From Carboxydothermus hydrogenoformans Z-2901 (GTDB lineage: Bacteria > Bacillota > Z-2901 > Carboxydothermales > Carboxydothermaceae): DNA of 64,000 nt. The notes below the pieces were generated by a model. The model had not been told where the DNA came from and ran no database searches. It worked only from the letters and a program-made list of their open reading frames with translations. The translations under genes were made by a program, and so were the position numbers. Positions within the stretch are counted from its first letter, which is position 1. Every line of letters begins with the position of its first letter. Shown piece after piece: positions 10,918 to 22,475 of this stretch. The stretch is from NCBI RefSeq assembly GCF_000012865.1, contig NC_007503.1, positions 1,586,001-1,650,000 of the forward strand. The letters are read 5' to 3'.

Positions 10918-10940
10918 ACCCCCTCTTTTTAAGAGGGGGT
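10918..10940 (-). terminator. Hairpin terminator after the ferredoxin gene
   Basis: A perfect 10-bp stem (ACCCCCTCTT with AAGAGGGGGT, 3-nt loop) starts 12 nt after the ferredoxin stop. The following minus-strand sequence is only moderately T-rich (TTAGTCATTTTT), so termination may be incomplete. Confidence 0.7.
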
Positions 10941-10952
10941 CTTATGTTTAAA

Positions 10953-11117
10953 TTACTCTTCCACAATGGCACCTACCGGGCAAGCTTCAGCGCAAGTCCC
11001 GCAGTTCTGGCAAGCATCGGTGATTTTGTAAATATCACCTTCCACGATGGCATTATGGGGGCAGCTATCCATGCAGGTCCCACAAGCCAGGCACTCCTCG
11101 GTAATTCTATAAGCCAT
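10953..11117 (-). CDS. 2[4Fe-4S] ferredoxin, 54 residues
   Basis: A short clostridial-type ferredoxin read directly from the minus strand. It has two complete cluster motifs: CLACGTCMDSCP starting at residue 9 and CQNCGTCAEACP starting at residue 36. Each fits CxxCxxCxxxCP, so two low-potential [4Fe-4S] clusters are expected. The ATG is preceded by AAAGGAGGTGC and lies inside the 3' end of the 71-aa gene (11-nt overlap). It is a general soluble electron carrier; possible partners in this genome include the CO dehydrogenases. A strong hairpin follows. Confidence 0.95.
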   Translation of the reverse strand: MAYRITEECLACGTCMDSCPHNAIVEGDIYKITDACQNCGTCAEACPVGAIVEE

Positions 11118-11322
11118 CGATTGCACCTCCTTTCTCGTAATCGGTAAAACCGATTACGATTCTTCCCTCGGTTTCTCCCCTTTTTATTTGTAAAATTCGA
11201 GGGTCACCCTTTGGAAAATACTTACCGGGCGGAGAGGTAATAACGATCTCCCATTTTAAATTTTCCTTTAAAATTTTTCTTAGCCCGGCTTCGCAATCAA
11301 TACCTAACAGTTCCCGTTCCAT
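11107..11322 (-). CDS. Conserved hypothetical protein, 71 residues
   Basis: I do not recognise a named family. It is a small soluble protein with alternating beta-like stretches (WEIVITSPP, EGRIVIGFTDYEKGG) and no cysteines that suggest metal binding beyond one Cys near the N-terminus. It starts 2 nt after the frr stop and overlaps the ferredoxin start by 11 nt, so it is tightly coupled to both. That placement supports a real gene rather than a chance ORF. Confidence 0.7.
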   Translation of the reverse strand: MERELLGIDCEAGLRKILKENLKWEIVITSPPGKYFPKGDPRILQIKRGETEGRIVIGFTDYEKGGAIDGL

Positions 11323-11324
11323 AA

Positions 11325-13341
<2,017 letters not shown>

Positions 13342-13379
13342 TTATGTACCTCCTTTAATTTTTAATAGTACCCATAAAA

Positions 13380-13408
13380 ATTATGCCCGATAGGGCAAAA
13401 TCTTACAA
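13380..13408 (-). promoter_or_regulatory. Promoter for tsf
   Basis: -35 TTGTAA (13403-13408) and -10 CATAAT (13380-13385) are separated by 17 nt. The spacer contains the inverted repeat TGCCC-TATC-GGGCA, which could be an operator or form a hairpin. The promoter lies just after the rpsB terminator, so tsf can be transcribed independently. Confidence 0.65.
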
Positions 13409-13425
13409 CCATTTTTTGTTCATAA

Positions 13426-13453
13426 AAAAGGTAGGGTTTAATCCCTACCTTTT
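13426..13453 (-). terminator. Terminator between rpsB and tsf
   Basis: An 11-bp perfect stem (AAAAGGTAGGG with CCCTACCTTTT, 6-nt loop) continues into a T run on the minus strand and overlaps the rpsB stop codon. It is a strong intrinsic terminator, or an attenuator, setting the rpsB to tsf ratio. Confidence 0.9.
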
Positions 13454-14150
13454 ATTCCGCATATTGCTCGCCTTGACGGCCTTCAATTACCGCATCAGCA
13501 ATTTTGGAAGTAATTAACTTTACCGCCCGGATAGCATCGTCGTTACCGGGAATTACGTAATCCACCTCATCGGGATCGCAGTTTGTATCCACGATAGCAA
13601 CTACAGGAATATCCAGTTTCCGGGCTTCCGCCACGGCAATTTTTTCCTTCCGAGGGTCAACCACAAACAGCGCATCGGGTAACTTTTTCATTTCCTTGAT
13701 ACCGGACAAAAAGCGGCTTAATTTTTCCTTTTCCTTTAAAATTTTTGCTACCTCTTTTTTCGGAAGTACCGACAGCGCACCTTCTTGCTCCATTTTTTCA
13801 ATTTCAATAAGCCTTTCTACCCGTTTTCTGATGGTTTTAAAGTTGGTAAGGGTACCTCCCAGCCACCGCTGATTTACGTAAAACATTCCGCAACGTTCCG
13901 CTTCTTCCTTAATGGCATCCTGAGCTTGCTTTTTCGTTCCAACAAATAAAATCGTACCACCCTGTGCCGACAATTCTCTAACAAAACTATAAGCTTCCTC
14001 TAATTTTTTGGCGGTTTTCTGCAGGTCAATGATGTAAATCCCGTTCCGGTCGGTAAAGATATACTCCGCCATTTTGGGGTTCCAGCGCCGGGTTTGATGA
14101 CCAAAATGAACCCCCGCTTCTAAAAGTTGCTTCATGGAAATTACAGCCAT
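13452..14150 (-). CDS. rpsB: 30S ribosomal protein S2
   Basis: A 232-residue small-subunit protein. The N-terminal [22 protein letters not shown] and the central [30 protein letters not shown] signature are intact. A GGAGG SD precedes the ATG. Upstream are a near-consensus promoter and a structured leader of about 100 nt; downstream is a strong terminator, so S2 appears to be a separately regulated unit. Confidence 0.98.
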   Translation of the reverse strand: MAVISMKQLLEAGVHFGHQTRRWNPKMAEYIFTDRNGIYIIDLQKTAKKLEEAYSFVRELSAQGGTILFVGTKKQAQDAIKEEAERCGMFYVNQRWLGGTLTNFKTIRKRVERLIEIEKMEQEGALSVLPKKEVAKILKEKEKLSRFLSGIKEMKKLPDALFVVDPRKEKIAVAEARKLDIPVVAIVDTNCDPDEVDYVIPGNDDAIRAVKLITSKIADAVIEGRQGEQYAE

Positions 14151-14253
14151 TTAAGAATCCTCCTTTTGGTTTTTTCCTCCGCCCGGTTCATCCAGGCTAA
14201 AGACCATCGCTGGCACCCTTTAGCCGGTCGCCGGGAGTGCGTTTTCGACACCG
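14151..14253 (-). ncRNA. Structured 5' leader of rpsB (putative S2 autoregulatory element)
   Basis: The predicted transcript begins about 103 nt before the rpsB ATG. Its folding elements are an outer CCCGG/CCGGG stem (14182-14186 with 14231-14235) and an inner 8-bp GGCTAAAG/CTTTAGCC stem (14195-14202 with 14218-14225). A hairpin of this kind before rpsB fits autoregulation by S2, by analogy with other ribosomal-protein leaders. Binding of S2 is inferred, not shown. Confidence 0.55.
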
Positions 14254-14259
14254 GTAAAG

Positions 14260-14288
14260 ATTGTATCACAATTTATTTTTCCCTGCAA
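14260..14288 (-). promoter_or_regulatory. Promoter of rpsB
   Basis: -35 TTGCAG (14283-14288) and -10 TACAAT (14260-14265) with an optimal 17-nt spacer. The predicted start is near 14253. This is one of the best sigma-A-type promoters in the window, as expected for a ribosomal protein gene. Confidence 0.8.
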
Positions 14289-14300
14289 GGAGAAAATTTT

Positions 14301-15089
14301 TTAATTATTTAGTTTTTCTAATTCTTCAAAAAGATGGTCGTTTAACACCTTAATGTAAGTACCTTTCATCCCTAAGGATTTTGATTCAATGACCCCGGCA
14401 CTTTCAAATTTACGCAGAGCATTGACAATTACCGAACGGGTTATTCCCACTCTATCGGCAATTTTGCTGGCAACCAGCAGGCCTTCGTCCCCTTCTAACT
14501 CTTCAAAAATATGCTTAATGGCATCCAATTCGGAGTAAGAAAGGGTCGCCAGGGCAATTTGGACCGCAGCTTTCTTCCGGGCTTCTTCTTCCACTTTCTC
14601 CGCCTGGGCCCGCAGAATTTCCATACCGATAACCGTAGCTCCGTATTCGGCCAGAACCAAATCGCCATCGGTAAACGATTCGTCAAACTTGGCTAATACT
14701 AAAGTACCTAAACGTACCCCACCGCCAACAATGGGTACAACGGTCATTACCTTGTTCTGGGAAATGCATTGTACATCCTGAAAGAAAACACAAGCATTAG
14801 CTTTCTGGCAGAAGTTAGCATGGGTTTCGGTAATTTTCAAAAGAAAATTTTCATTGTAATCTTCGGGAAACCGTTCGGTTTCTTCCACTACCTGCCGCAT
14901 AATATCGCAGGTGAAATTTTTAAAAAAGGCATGTCCTAAAATTTTCCCTTTCCGGCTCACGATATAAACATTGCAGTTGATATTTTCGGAAAGAACCTGG
15001 GCAATTTCCTCAAAATCTACCGGATTTCCCGCTGCCTTCTGCAATATACGATTGATGCTTCGAGTTTTTTCCAAAAGTGTTCTCATCAT
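14301..15089 (-). CDS. codY: GTP- and branched-chain-amino-acid-sensing global repressor CodY
   Basis: A 262-residue regulator. The N-terminal GAF domain (about residues 1-155) binds isoleucine/valine in known members. The C-terminal winged helix contains [44 protein letters not shown], the highly conserved DNA-binding part. It follows hslU, giving the xerC-hslV-hslU-codY order seen in Bacillus. Here it probably tunes metabolism to nutrient level; its targets cannot be read from this window. Confidence 0.96.
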   Translation of the reverse strand: MMRTLLEKTRSINRILQKAAGNPVDFEEIAQVLSENINCNVYIVSRKGKILGHAFFKNFTCDIMRQVVEETERFPEDYNENFLLKITETHANFCQKANACVFFQDVQCISQNKVMTVVPIVGGGVRLGTLVLAKFDESFTDGDLVLAEYGATVIGMEILRAQAEKVEEEARKKAAVQIALATLSYSELDAIKHIFEELEGDEGLLVASKIADRVGITRSVIVNALRKFESAGVIESKSLGMKGTYIKVLNDHLFEELEKLNN

Positions 15090-15122
15090 GTTTCCTCCTT
15101 ACTAAAGTTAAAATATTTGCAA

Positions 15123-16508
15123 TTATAAGATATACCTTGATAAATCGGAATCGTGAACTATTTCACTTAACTTATCCTGGACAAACTTACGGTCAATTAC
15201 CACCGTTTGCCCCCACATCTCCGGAGCGTTAAACGATAAATCTTCCAGAACTTTTTCTAAAATCGTGATAAGTCGCCTTGCACCAATATTTTCATTCCGT
15301 TCGTTAACAGTATAAGCCATTTTTGCAATTTCTTCAAGGGAATCTTCAGTAAATTTCAAATTAACCCCTTCGGTCGCTAGCAGCTCAACATACTGCTTGG
15401 TAAGGGCATTTTCCGGAACGGTAAGGATTTTTTTAAAATCCTCCACGGTTAAACTCTTTAATTCCACCCGAATGGGAAAACGCCCCTGCAGTTCCGGTAT
15501 TAAATCCGAAGGCTTACTCATATGAAAGGCACCGGCCGCAATAAATAAAATATGATCGGTTTTCACCGGTCCGTATTTGGTTAAAACCGTTGATCCTTCC
15601 ACAATGGGCAGGATATCCCGCTGCACTCCTCCCCGGGAAACATCGGGCCCATGGGTATTGCCGGTGGAAGCGATCTTGTCGATTTCATCCAAAAAGACGA
15701 TGCCGTCTTCCTCTGCTCTTTTGATGGCTTCCCGTTGCACCTCATCCATATCAATTAATTTCTGGGCTTCCTGTTGCGTTAAAATTTTCAGCGCTTCTTT
15801 TACCGTAACCCGCCGTTTTTTCCGTCGAGGAGGAATCAGGCCACCCAAAATATCCTGAAAGTTTAGCCCCATTTCTTCAATGCCACCGACGCCAAAAACC
15901 TCTACCATGGGAGTTTTTTGCTCTTCAACCTCAATTTCTACCATTTCATTATCCAAAAAACCCTTCTTTATTTTATCCTGAAGTTCCCGCCGGCGATAAT
16001 TTAATTCATCATAAGCAGGGTCCGTTTTGGCTGCATCCTCCCGGATCCCGCCAAAAAACATTTCAAAAGGGTTTTTGATATTTTCCTTCTTGGGATTGGG
16101 AATCATAATTTCGGATAGCCTTTCTACCGCTAAATTATAAGCTTTATCCTCCACCATTTTAATCTTTTCTTCCCGCACCATCCTGAGGGAAGTCTCCACC
16201 AAATCCCGAATCATCCCTTCTACATCCCGGCCAACATAACCGACTTCGGTAAATTTTGTGGCCTCAACCTTTACGAAAGGAGCTTTAATTAATTTCGCCA
16301 GTCTCCGGGCTATTTCGGTTTTACCCACACCGGTAGGCCCGATCATTAAAATATTTTTGGGTATTATTTCATCCTTTAAGTGGGGAGGCAAAAGCTTTCT
16401 TCGATACCTGTTTCTTAAGGCTACCGCCACCGCTTTTTTGGCCGCTTCCTGCCCTATTATATATTTATCCAAATACTCAACTATTTGCCGGGGAGTTAAA
16501 TTTTCCAA
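15123..16508 (-). CDS. hslU: ATP-dependent protease ATPase subunit HslU
   Basis: An AAA+ unfoldase that feeds substrates to HslV. Walker A is GPTGVGKT; Walker B is [11 protein letters not shown]; between them lies the I-domain. The arginine-finger/sensor region is near [14 protein letters not shown] chose the TTG at 16508, one base after the hslV stop, because GGAGGTGAA in the hslV end gives a good SD and the protein then starts [14 protein letters not shown] as in relatives. Longer in-frame starts inside hslV lack support. Confidence 0.95.
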   Translation of the reverse strand: MENLTPRQIVEYLDKYIIGQEAAKKAVAVALRNRYRRKLLPPHLKDEIIPKNILMIGPTGVGKTEIARRLAKLIKAPFVKVEATKFTEVGYVGRDVEGMIRDLVETSLRMVREEKIKMVEDKAYNLAVERLSEIMIPNPKKENIKNPFEMFFGGIREDAAKTDPAYDELNYRRRELQDKIKKGFLDNEMVEIEVEEQKTPMVEVFGVGGIEEMGLNFQDILGGLIPPRRKKRRVTVKEALKILTQQEAQKLIDMDEVQREAIKRAEEDGIVFLDEIDKIASTGNTHGPDVSRGGVQRDILPIVEGSTVLTKYGPVKTDHILFIAAGAFHMSKPSDLIPELQGRFPIRVELKSLTVEDFKKILTVPENALTKQYVELLATEGVNLKFTEDSLEEIAKMAYTVNERNENIGARRLITILEKVLEDLSFNAPEMWGQTVVIDRKFVQDKLSEIVHDSDLSRYIL

Positions 16509-16509
16509 A

Positions 16510-17052
16510 TTATTCACCTCCAATGGTCTCCACCGTAATAAAATCATTGGTATAAACACAGATTTCCTGGGCAATTTTTAAACTTTCCATCACTATTTCC
16601 CGGGCTGATAAATTGGTATGATTAATTAAAGCCCGGGCCGCCGCTAAAGCATAATTTCCTCCCGAACCTATAGCTAAAACTCCGTCATCCGGCTCGATTA
16701 CCTCTCCGGTACCGGATATTAACAGTATCCTTTCCCTGTCCGCCACCAGAAGCATGGCTTCCAGGCGGCGTAAAAATTTATCGGTGCGCCAGGTTTTTAC
16801 CAGTTCCACCGCCGCCCGGGTAAGATTACCCTGACTTTCCTCAAGTTTTTTTTCAAATAAATCAAATAAAGTAAAAGCATCGGCAACTGCTCCAGCAAAT
16901 CCGGCCAGAACTTTACCCCGGTATAATTTTCTTATTTTATTTGCCCGCCGTTTGATAACCGTCTGCTGCCCGAAAGTAACCTGACCGTCACCGCCAATGG
17001 CTACTTCTCCGCCCCGCTTTACCGCCACAATCGTGGTTCCCTCAAACATCAT
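16510..17052 (-). CDS. hslV: ATP-dependent protease peptidase subunit HslV
   Basis: A 180-residue proteasome-like peptidase. The mature N-terminal threonine lies in the [24 protein letters not shown] region, at the expected place for self-processing near residue 5-6. The fold-defining [14 protein letters not shown] stretch is near residue 127. It partners with the adjacent HslU. It overlaps the xerC end by 11 nt and abuts hslU. Confidence 0.96.
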   Translation of the reverse strand: MMFEGTTIVAVKRGGEVAIGGDGQVTFGQQTVIKRRANKIRKLYRGKVLAGFAGAVADAFTLFDLFEKKLEESQGNLTRAAVELVKTWRTDKFLRRLEAMLLVADRERILLISGTGEVIEPDDGVLAIGSGGNYALAAARALINHTNLSAREIVMESLKIAQEICVYTNDFITVETIGGE

Positions 17053-17935
17053 TTTTCTCCTCCCTGCTTCGCGGATGGGTTCTAAGGTAAACCTCTCTTA
17101 ACCGCTCTTTACTGAGATGGGTATAAATTTCGGTGGTAGACAAGCGTTTATGACCCAGTAATTCCTGCACGGCCCTGATATCCGCTCCCCCCTCTAACAG
17201 ATGAGTTGCGTAACTGTGGCGAAAGGTGTGGGGGGTTATTTTTCGATTGAGCCCCGCTTTTTTAACAATCTGCGAAATCAGGTAACGAATTCCCCGTACT
17301 GTTAAGCCCGCACCCTGCTGATTTAGGAACAACTTTTCTGATTTGGGCTTAAAAGCCGGTCTTCCTGCTTCCAGGTACAACTTTAAACTATCCAAGGCGT
17401 ATTTTCCCAGGGGGACAATTCGCTGTCTTCGTCCCTTACCGGTAACCCGAACGTAACCCTGGGTTAAATCAAGGTCGTTTAACGTTAAACCCGCAATTTC
17501 CCCAATTCTTAAACCTGCTCCGTAAAACAGCTCCAAAAGCGCTCTATTGCGCAATCCCGTTGGTGTGGAGTTTTCCTGGCCTTCAATCACTTTAAACACT
17601 TCGTCCACGGTTAAAACTTCCGGCAATGTTTTGGGAATCTTGGGAATTTCAAGGCTTAACGCTGGATTTTCTTTGATAAAGCCGCATCTTTTCAAAAAAC
17701 GGTAAAAGGACCTGAGAGCAACCATTTTTCGGGCTGCCGTTCTCCGGCTACGATTTTTCCTCAGAATGTCTACCAAAAACTGCTTTAAATCCACTTCATT
17801 TACCGATAAAAAACTTTTTCCCTGTAAAAATTCTTGAAAATCCAAAATATCCCTTTCGTAAGCGGCAATGGTATTCGGGGAATAATTTCTTTCAAGTAAT
17901 AAATAATTTAAAAAAGCTTTAAGCTCCTCAGCCAT
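17042..17935 (-). CDS. xerC: Tyrosine recombinase XerC
   Basis: About 297 residues. The N-terminal SAM-like core-binding domain is followed by the catalytic domain with the conserved residues: Arg in [27 protein letters not shown], the later GH of [10 protein letters not shown], and the nucleophile Tyr in EIYTHL. It likely resolves chromosome dimers, given its place beside hslVU and trmFO as in Bacillus. The ATG at 17935 has AGGTGG 10 nt upstream; a TTG three codons earlier is an alternative. It overlaps the trmFO end by 8 nt. Confidence 0.92.
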   Translation of the reverse strand: MAEELKAFLNYLLLERNYSPNTIAAYERDILDFQEFLQGKSFLSVNEVDLKQFLVDILRKNRSRRTAARKMVALRSFYRFLKRCGFIKENPALSLEIPKIPKTLPEVLTVDEVFKVIEGQENSTPTGLRNRALLELFYGAGLRIGEIAGLTLNDLDLTQGYVRVTGKGRRQRIVPLGKYALDSLKLYLEAGRPAFKPKSEKLFLNQQGAGLTVRGIRYLISQIVKKAGLNRKITPHTFRHSYATHLLEGGADIRAVQELLGHKRLSTTEIYTHLSKERLREVYLRTHPRSREEKNDV

Positions 17936-19229
17936 TGACCGCAAGCCACCTTTTTAAATCTTTTAAACTTCTTTCAGCTAAAAGCTTATACCTTTCTTTT
18001 TTGTTTTTTATTTTTCGGTCCAGAGGTTTTACCAAGCCAAAATTTACTCCCATCGGCTGAAAGTTTTCTACCGGGGCAGTGTTTAAATAACGGATGAGCC
18101 CGCCAAGCATGGTGGTTTCCGGTAACGGCTCGGGCATTTTCCCAAACATCCCGGAAGCGGCAATTCCGGCCCAAGCCCCGGTAGCTATCGCTGCCACATA
18201 CCCTTCCCCGCCGGTTATCTGACCGGCAAAAAACAATCGGGGATATTTTTTCAAGTTTAAGTAAGGAGTTAATAAAGCAGGAGAGTTGATAAAGGTATTT
18301 TTATGCATCACTCCAAAGCGAATAAATTCGGCATTTTCCAAACCGGGTATCAGGCGAAAAACCCGGTTTTGTTCCTTCCAGGTAAGATTGGTTTGAAAAC
18401 CCACCAGATTGTAATAATCCCCCGCTAAATTTTCCCGGCGTAATTGAACTACCGCATACGGTTCTTTTCCGGTTCTTGGATCAATAATCCCTTTAGGTTT
18501 TAGAGGGCCAAACCTCAAAGTATCTTTACCCCTTGAAGCGATTACTTCTATTGGCAGGCAACCTTCATAATAAATGTCTTTTTCAAAAGGTTTTAAGGGA
18601 TGCCGTTCAGCAGTAATCAACGCTTCATAAAACCTCAGATACTCTTCTTCATTCATTGGAGCATTTAAGTAGTCCTTATCCTGCTGGTACCGCCCGGCAA
18701 AAAACAATTTTTCCATATCCAAGCTTTCACCGGCGACAATAGGAGCAACCGCATCAAAAAAGTAAAGGTAATCGCTTTCAAGGTATTTTTTTAAATTCTC
18801 AGCTAAAGCTTTTGAGGTTAAGGGACCCGAAGCAATTACCGTAACTCTTTCGGGGTTAATATCCACAACCTCTTCCCGTATAACTTCTATTAATGGGTGG
18901 TGGGAAAGCCTTAAGGTTACTTCTTCCGCAAATAAATTTCGGTCAACGGCCAAAGCATTGCCTGCGGGAATCCGGTTTCGATCAGCCACCTTTATAACAA
19001 GGCTATCTAAAAACCGTAACTCCTCTTTCAATAAGCCCGCTGCATTGTCTAAATTTATACCCCCTAAAGAATTACTGCACACTAATTCGGCAAAAAGGGG
19101 AGTTTGGTGCGCCGGAGTAAATTTTTTCGGGCGCATTTCAAATAACCGTACTTTAATTCCCCTTTTGGCCAACTGCCAGGCAGCTTCAGCACCGGCAAGC
19201 CCGGCCCCAACCACATCAACTTCTTTCAT
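17928..19229 (-). CDS. trmFO: tRNA (uracil-54-C5) methyltransferase, folate/FAD-dependent
   Basis: A 433-residue GidA-like flavoprotein that makes ribothymidine-54 in tRNA with methylenetetrahydrofolate as methyl donor. The N-terminal dinucleotide motif VVGAGLAGAEAAW, the ELVCSNSLGG motif near residue 48 and the GQITGGEGYVAAIATG motif near residue 337 are typical. Length is normal. The start overlaps the topA stop by 4 nt, in the conserved Firmicute order topA-trmFO-xerC. Confidence 0.96.
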   Translation of the reverse strand: MKEVDVVGAGLAGAEAAWQLAKRGIKVRLFEMRPKKFTPAHQTPLFAELVCSNSLGGINLDNAAGLLKEELRFLDSLVIKVADRNRIPAGNALAVDRNLFAEEVTLRLSHHPLIEVIREEVVDINPERVTVIASGPLTSKALAENLKKYLESDYLYFFDAVAPIVAGESLDMEKLFFAGRYQQDKDYLNAPMNEEEYLRFYEALITAERHPLKPFEKDIYYEGCLPIEVIASRGKDTLRFGPLKPKGIIDPRTGKEPYAVVQLRRENLAGDYYNLVGFQTNLTWKEQNRVFRLIPGLENAEFIRFGVMHKNTFINSPALLTPYLNLKKYPRLFFAGQITGGEGYVAAIATGAWAGIAASGMFGKMPEPLPETTMLGGLIRYLNTAPVENFQPMGVNFGLVKPLDRKIKNKKERYKLLAERSLKDLKRWLAVNG

Positions 19230-21310
19230 TGTACTTCCTCCAACGGCTCTGTATGCTTACAATCAGGGTTGGTACAGAGAAGGTACGGTGGCTTTTTCTT
19301 CGGTCGTTTTTCTACCATAACACTTTGACAATTGGGACATTTTTTGCTGCTGGGCAGGTCCCAGCTAACAAAGTCACAGGACGGATAATTGGAACAGCCG
19401 TAGAAAACTCGTCCCTTCTTTGATTTTTTAACTATGATTTCACCACCGCACCGGGGACAGGTAGCACCGGTTTTTTGCACAAAAGGTTTAATAAATTTAC
19501 ACTCCGGATAACCCGGGCAAGCCAAAAACTTGCCAAAGCGACTGGTTCTGACTACTAAGTTTCTTCCACAATTAGGGCATTTTTCCTCCGTTTCCTCCAG
19601 CGGCAGGATAATTTTTTCAATTTTTTCGTAAGATTGCCGCAAAGTTTCATTAAACGGTTCGTAAAAATTTCTTAAAACCTCAATCCAATTTTTTTCTCCT
19701 TCTTCAATCTGGTCAAGTTTTTCTTCCATTTCAGCGGTAAATTCCACATCAATAATGTCAGGAAAATGTTCCTTTAGTAAATCTACAACTATCCGGCCAA
19801 GTTCGGTAGGTTTTAATTGCTTCTTATCTTTTTCCACGTAGCCTCGCTTTAATATAGTCTCCAAGATGGGCGCATAAGTACTCGGCCGCCCAATTCCCTT
19901 TTCTTCTAAAGCTTTAATTAAAGTAGCTTCGGTATACCGCGGCGGAGGCTCGGTAAAATGCTGCTTTGGCTCAAGCTTCAGTAAGGTTAAGCTTTGCCCT
20001 TCCATTAAAGCAGGTAACTTCTCCTTTTCCTCTTTTTCCCCTTCCTCTTCTTCAACCTGATAGATTTTGGTAAACCCCGGAAATCTTAGGATTGATCCCG
20101 TCGCCCTAAATAAATAATCTCCCGCTTCAATATCTACCGTAGTTACGTCATACTGAGCATCGCTCATTTGACTGGCCACAAACCGTTCCCAGATTAATTT
20201 ATAAAGTTTATACTGATCGGGTGTTAAATATTGTTTAATCTTTTCCGGATCTTTTTCTATATCCGTAGGCCGGATGGCTTCATGGGCATCCTGAATTTTC
20301 CCCTTCGGGGCTTTGGTCTTTTTCTCAGTTCCTACATATTCTTCCCCAAAAGTATTTTTAATATATGCTGCTGCTTTTGCTTTCGCTTCTTCCGCTACCC
20401 GGGTAGAATCAGTTCTTATATATGTTACTAAACCGGTAACTCCGTATTCACCGATTTCCAGTCCCTCGTAAAGAGCCTGGGCAATTTGCATGGTTTTTTT
20501 GGCCGAAAAGTTTAACCGTTTTGACGCTTCCTGCTGCAAGGTACTGGTAATAAAAGGCTCCGGAGCAGATTTTTTGGTGAGCTTTTTCGTGATTTTAACA
20601 ACTTTAAAATCCCTTTGCGAAACTTCAGCAATAATCCGCTCCACTTCATCTTTATTTTTTATTTCTATTTTGCGATTCTGGTATTTAGAAAGCTTTGCTT
20701 TAAATGGTTTCTTTTCCGCTTCAAGATGAGCCGTTAAACTCCAGTATTCCTCCGGTACAAATTTTTCAATTTCTTCTTCCCGCTCACAAATAAGCCTAAC
20801 CGCTACCGACTGTACCCGCCCGGCCGATAATCCTTTTTTGATTTTTCGCCAAAGCAGGGGACTTAATTTATAACCGACAATCCGGTCTAAGATCCTCCGG
20901 GCTTGCTGGGCGTATACCCGGTTGTAATCTATCCCCCGGGGATTGGCTATTGCCTGCAAAACCGCATCCTTGGTAATTTCGTTAAATTCGATTCTAAGGT
21001 CTCCATTATCTTCTAAATCCAATACTTCCTTTACGTGCCAGGCAATGGCTTCCCCTTCCCGGTCCGGGTCAGAAGCTATGTAGACCTTTTCCGCCTTGGC
21101 CGCTTCTTCTTTTAATTCTTTTATAAGCTCTTTTTTACCCCGGATTATTTCGTAGGTAGGAGCAAAATCCTTTTCAATATTTACTCCAAACCGATAGGTG
21201 GGTAAGTCCCGGATGTGTCCCATGGAAGCTTTTACCACATATTCTTTGCCCAAAAATTTTCCGATAGTTTTAGCTTTTGCTGGAGACTCAACTATTACCA
21301 ATTTTTTCAA
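19226..21310 (-). CDS. topA: DNA topoisomerase I
   Basis: A 694-residue type IA topoisomerase. The TOPRIM domain starts with VIVESPAKAKTIGKFLG and includes the DPDREGEAIAWH acidic motif. The catalytic Tyr lies in GLVTYIRTDSTRV near residue 297. The C-terminus carries three four-cysteine zinc ribbons starting at about residues 578, 617 and 661 (CPNC, CPRC, CPNC). It relaxes negative supercoils. It follows dprA directly, the usual order. Confidence 0.97.
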   Translation of the reverse strand: MKKLVIVESPAKAKTIGKFLGKEYVVKASMGHIRDLPTYRFGVNIEKDFAPTYEIIRGKKELIKELKEEAAKAEKVYIASDPDREGEAIAWHVKEVLDLEDNGDLRIEFNEITKDAVLQAIANPRGIDYNRVYAQQARRILDRIVGYKLSPLLWRKIKKGLSAGRVQSVAVRLICEREEEIEKFVPEEYWSLTAHLEAEKKPFKAKLSKYQNRKIEIKNKDEVERIIAEVSQRDFKVVKITKKLTKKSAPEPFITSTLQQEASKRLNFSAKKTMQIAQALYEGLEIGEYGVTGLVTYIRTDSTRVAEEAKAKAAAYIKNTFGEEYVGTEKKTKAPKGKIQDAHEAIRPTDIEKDPEKIKQYLTPDQYKLYKLIWERFVASQMSDAQYDVTTVDIEAGDYLFRATGSILRFPGFTKIYQVEEEEGEKEEKEKLPALMEGQSLTLLKLEPKQHFTEPPPRYTEATLIKALEEKGIGRPSTYAPILETILKRGYVEKDKKQLKPTELGRIVVDLLKEHFPDIIDVEFTAEMEEKLDQIEEGEKNWIEVLRNFYEPFNETLRQSYEKIEKIILPLEETEEKCPNCGRNLVVRTSRFGKFLACPGYPECKFIKPFVQKTGATCPRCGGEIIVKKSKKGRVFYGCSNYPSCDFVSWDLPSSKKCPNCQSVMVEKRPKKKPPYLLCTNPDCKHTEPLEEVQ

Positions 21311-21322
21311 ACCAAAATCACC

Positions 21323-22399
21323 TCAACCCCTGGTAAACTTACCTCCAAACTGTTTTTTCACAAAGCCTTTTATTTCCAGGAAGGAAATTTCTCTTAATAC
21401 CTCCGAAACACGGGCATTTAAGCGATAAGCTATCTCTTCCACGGTTAAATCCTCATTTACTAAAACTTCTAAAATTTTTCCGGCAAGACCGAAAGCTTCT
21501 TGCTTTGACCTCTGGGCAGCAAAACTATTACTAAATAACGTGCCAAAGCCAAGCTCTTCAATAACCTCCGTTCCTTTTAAAGCAATTCTGGCCCCATCTT
21601 TTAATAAAAGATTACTGCCAGCACTTAAAGGAGAAGTTATCATCCCCGGAACAGCAAATACTTCTCTTCCTAACTCAAGGGCAATCCTGGCGGTTATCAA
21701 GCTTCCGCTCTTCAACGCGGCTTCCACTACAACGATACCTTCGGCCAGAGCGGCAATCAGGCGGTTACGGATGGGAAAAAGATAAGGTAAGGGCATCGTC
21801 CCCGGTAAAAACTCCGAGATGATTAATCCTTTTTGTATTATTTCCCGGTAAAGGTTTTCATTTTCCCGGGGGTAAGGTACATCAATCCCCGAACCTAAAA
21901 CCGCCACCGTTGCTCCCGCACTTACCGCCCCCCGGTGTGCTTCACCATCGATACCCCGGGCCAGGCCGCTTATCACCGTGATCCCCGCCCCGGCTATTTC
22001 TTCGGCAAAAGCTCTGGCAACTTTTAAGCCGTAGGATGAAGCACGCCTCGCTCCTACAATCCCGACCATGGGTGTTTTTAAAAGCTCCAGGTTACCCCAG
22101 CAAAATAACACCACCGGTGGGTCGTACAGGTGTAATAACCGCTCAGGATACCGCTTCTCCCCAAAGGTTACAATCTTTATCCCCAGGTTTGAGCAGTGCT
22201 CCTTTACCCGTTCGGGATTAAATTCGGAAATTTTCCGGGTAAGGCTATTAATTTCCGTGGGCGAAAAGCCAAACTCCTTTAATGTTTTTACCGGATTAAC
22301 TACAATTTCTTCTACCGGGATGCCTTCTTTAATCAAGTGAAAAAGTTTTTGGTTATAATATACAGAAGCTAAGGTTAAATAATAATCACTGTTTTGCAA
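21323..22399 (-). CDS. dprA: DNA-processing protein DprA (Smf)
   Basis: A 358-residue protein that loads RecA on incoming single-stranded DNA during transformation. The Rossmann-like core has VGIVGARRASSYGLKVARAF and GLARGIDGEAHRGA. The short C-terminal winged helix (EDLTVEEIAYRLNARVSEVLREIS) is present. Its presence does not itself prove competence. It is the first gene of the dprA-topA-trmFO-xerC-hslVU-codY run. Confidence 0.95.
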   Translation of the reverse strand: MQNSDYYLTLASVYYNQKLFHLIKEGIPVEEIVVNPVKTLKEFGFSPTEINSLTRKISEFNPERVKEHCSNLGIKIVTFGEKRYPERLLHLYDPPVVLFCWGNLELLKTPMVGIVGARRASSYGLKVARAFAEEIAGAGITVISGLARGIDGEAHRGAVSAGATVAVLGSGIDVPYPRENENLYREIIQKGLIISEFLPGTMPLPYLFPIRNRLIAALAEGIVVVEAALKSGSLITARIALELGREVFAVPGMITSPLSAGSNLLLKDGARIALKGTEVIEELGFGTLFSNSFAAQRSKQEAFGLAGKILEVLVNEDLTVEEIAYRLNARVSEVLREISFLEIKGFVKKQFGGKFTRG

Positions 22400-22475
22400 A
22401 AAATCAACCCCAAAAATATTTTTAACTTACCTTACTTTACTTTAAAATATTTTTCTAAATTTTTCTATAACCTTT

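Noticed and set aside
10944-11147. Plus-strand ORF of 67 codons
   Set aside because: It is antisense to the 54-residue ferredoxin, whose two CxxCxxCxxxCP motifs and SD make the minus-strand gene certain.
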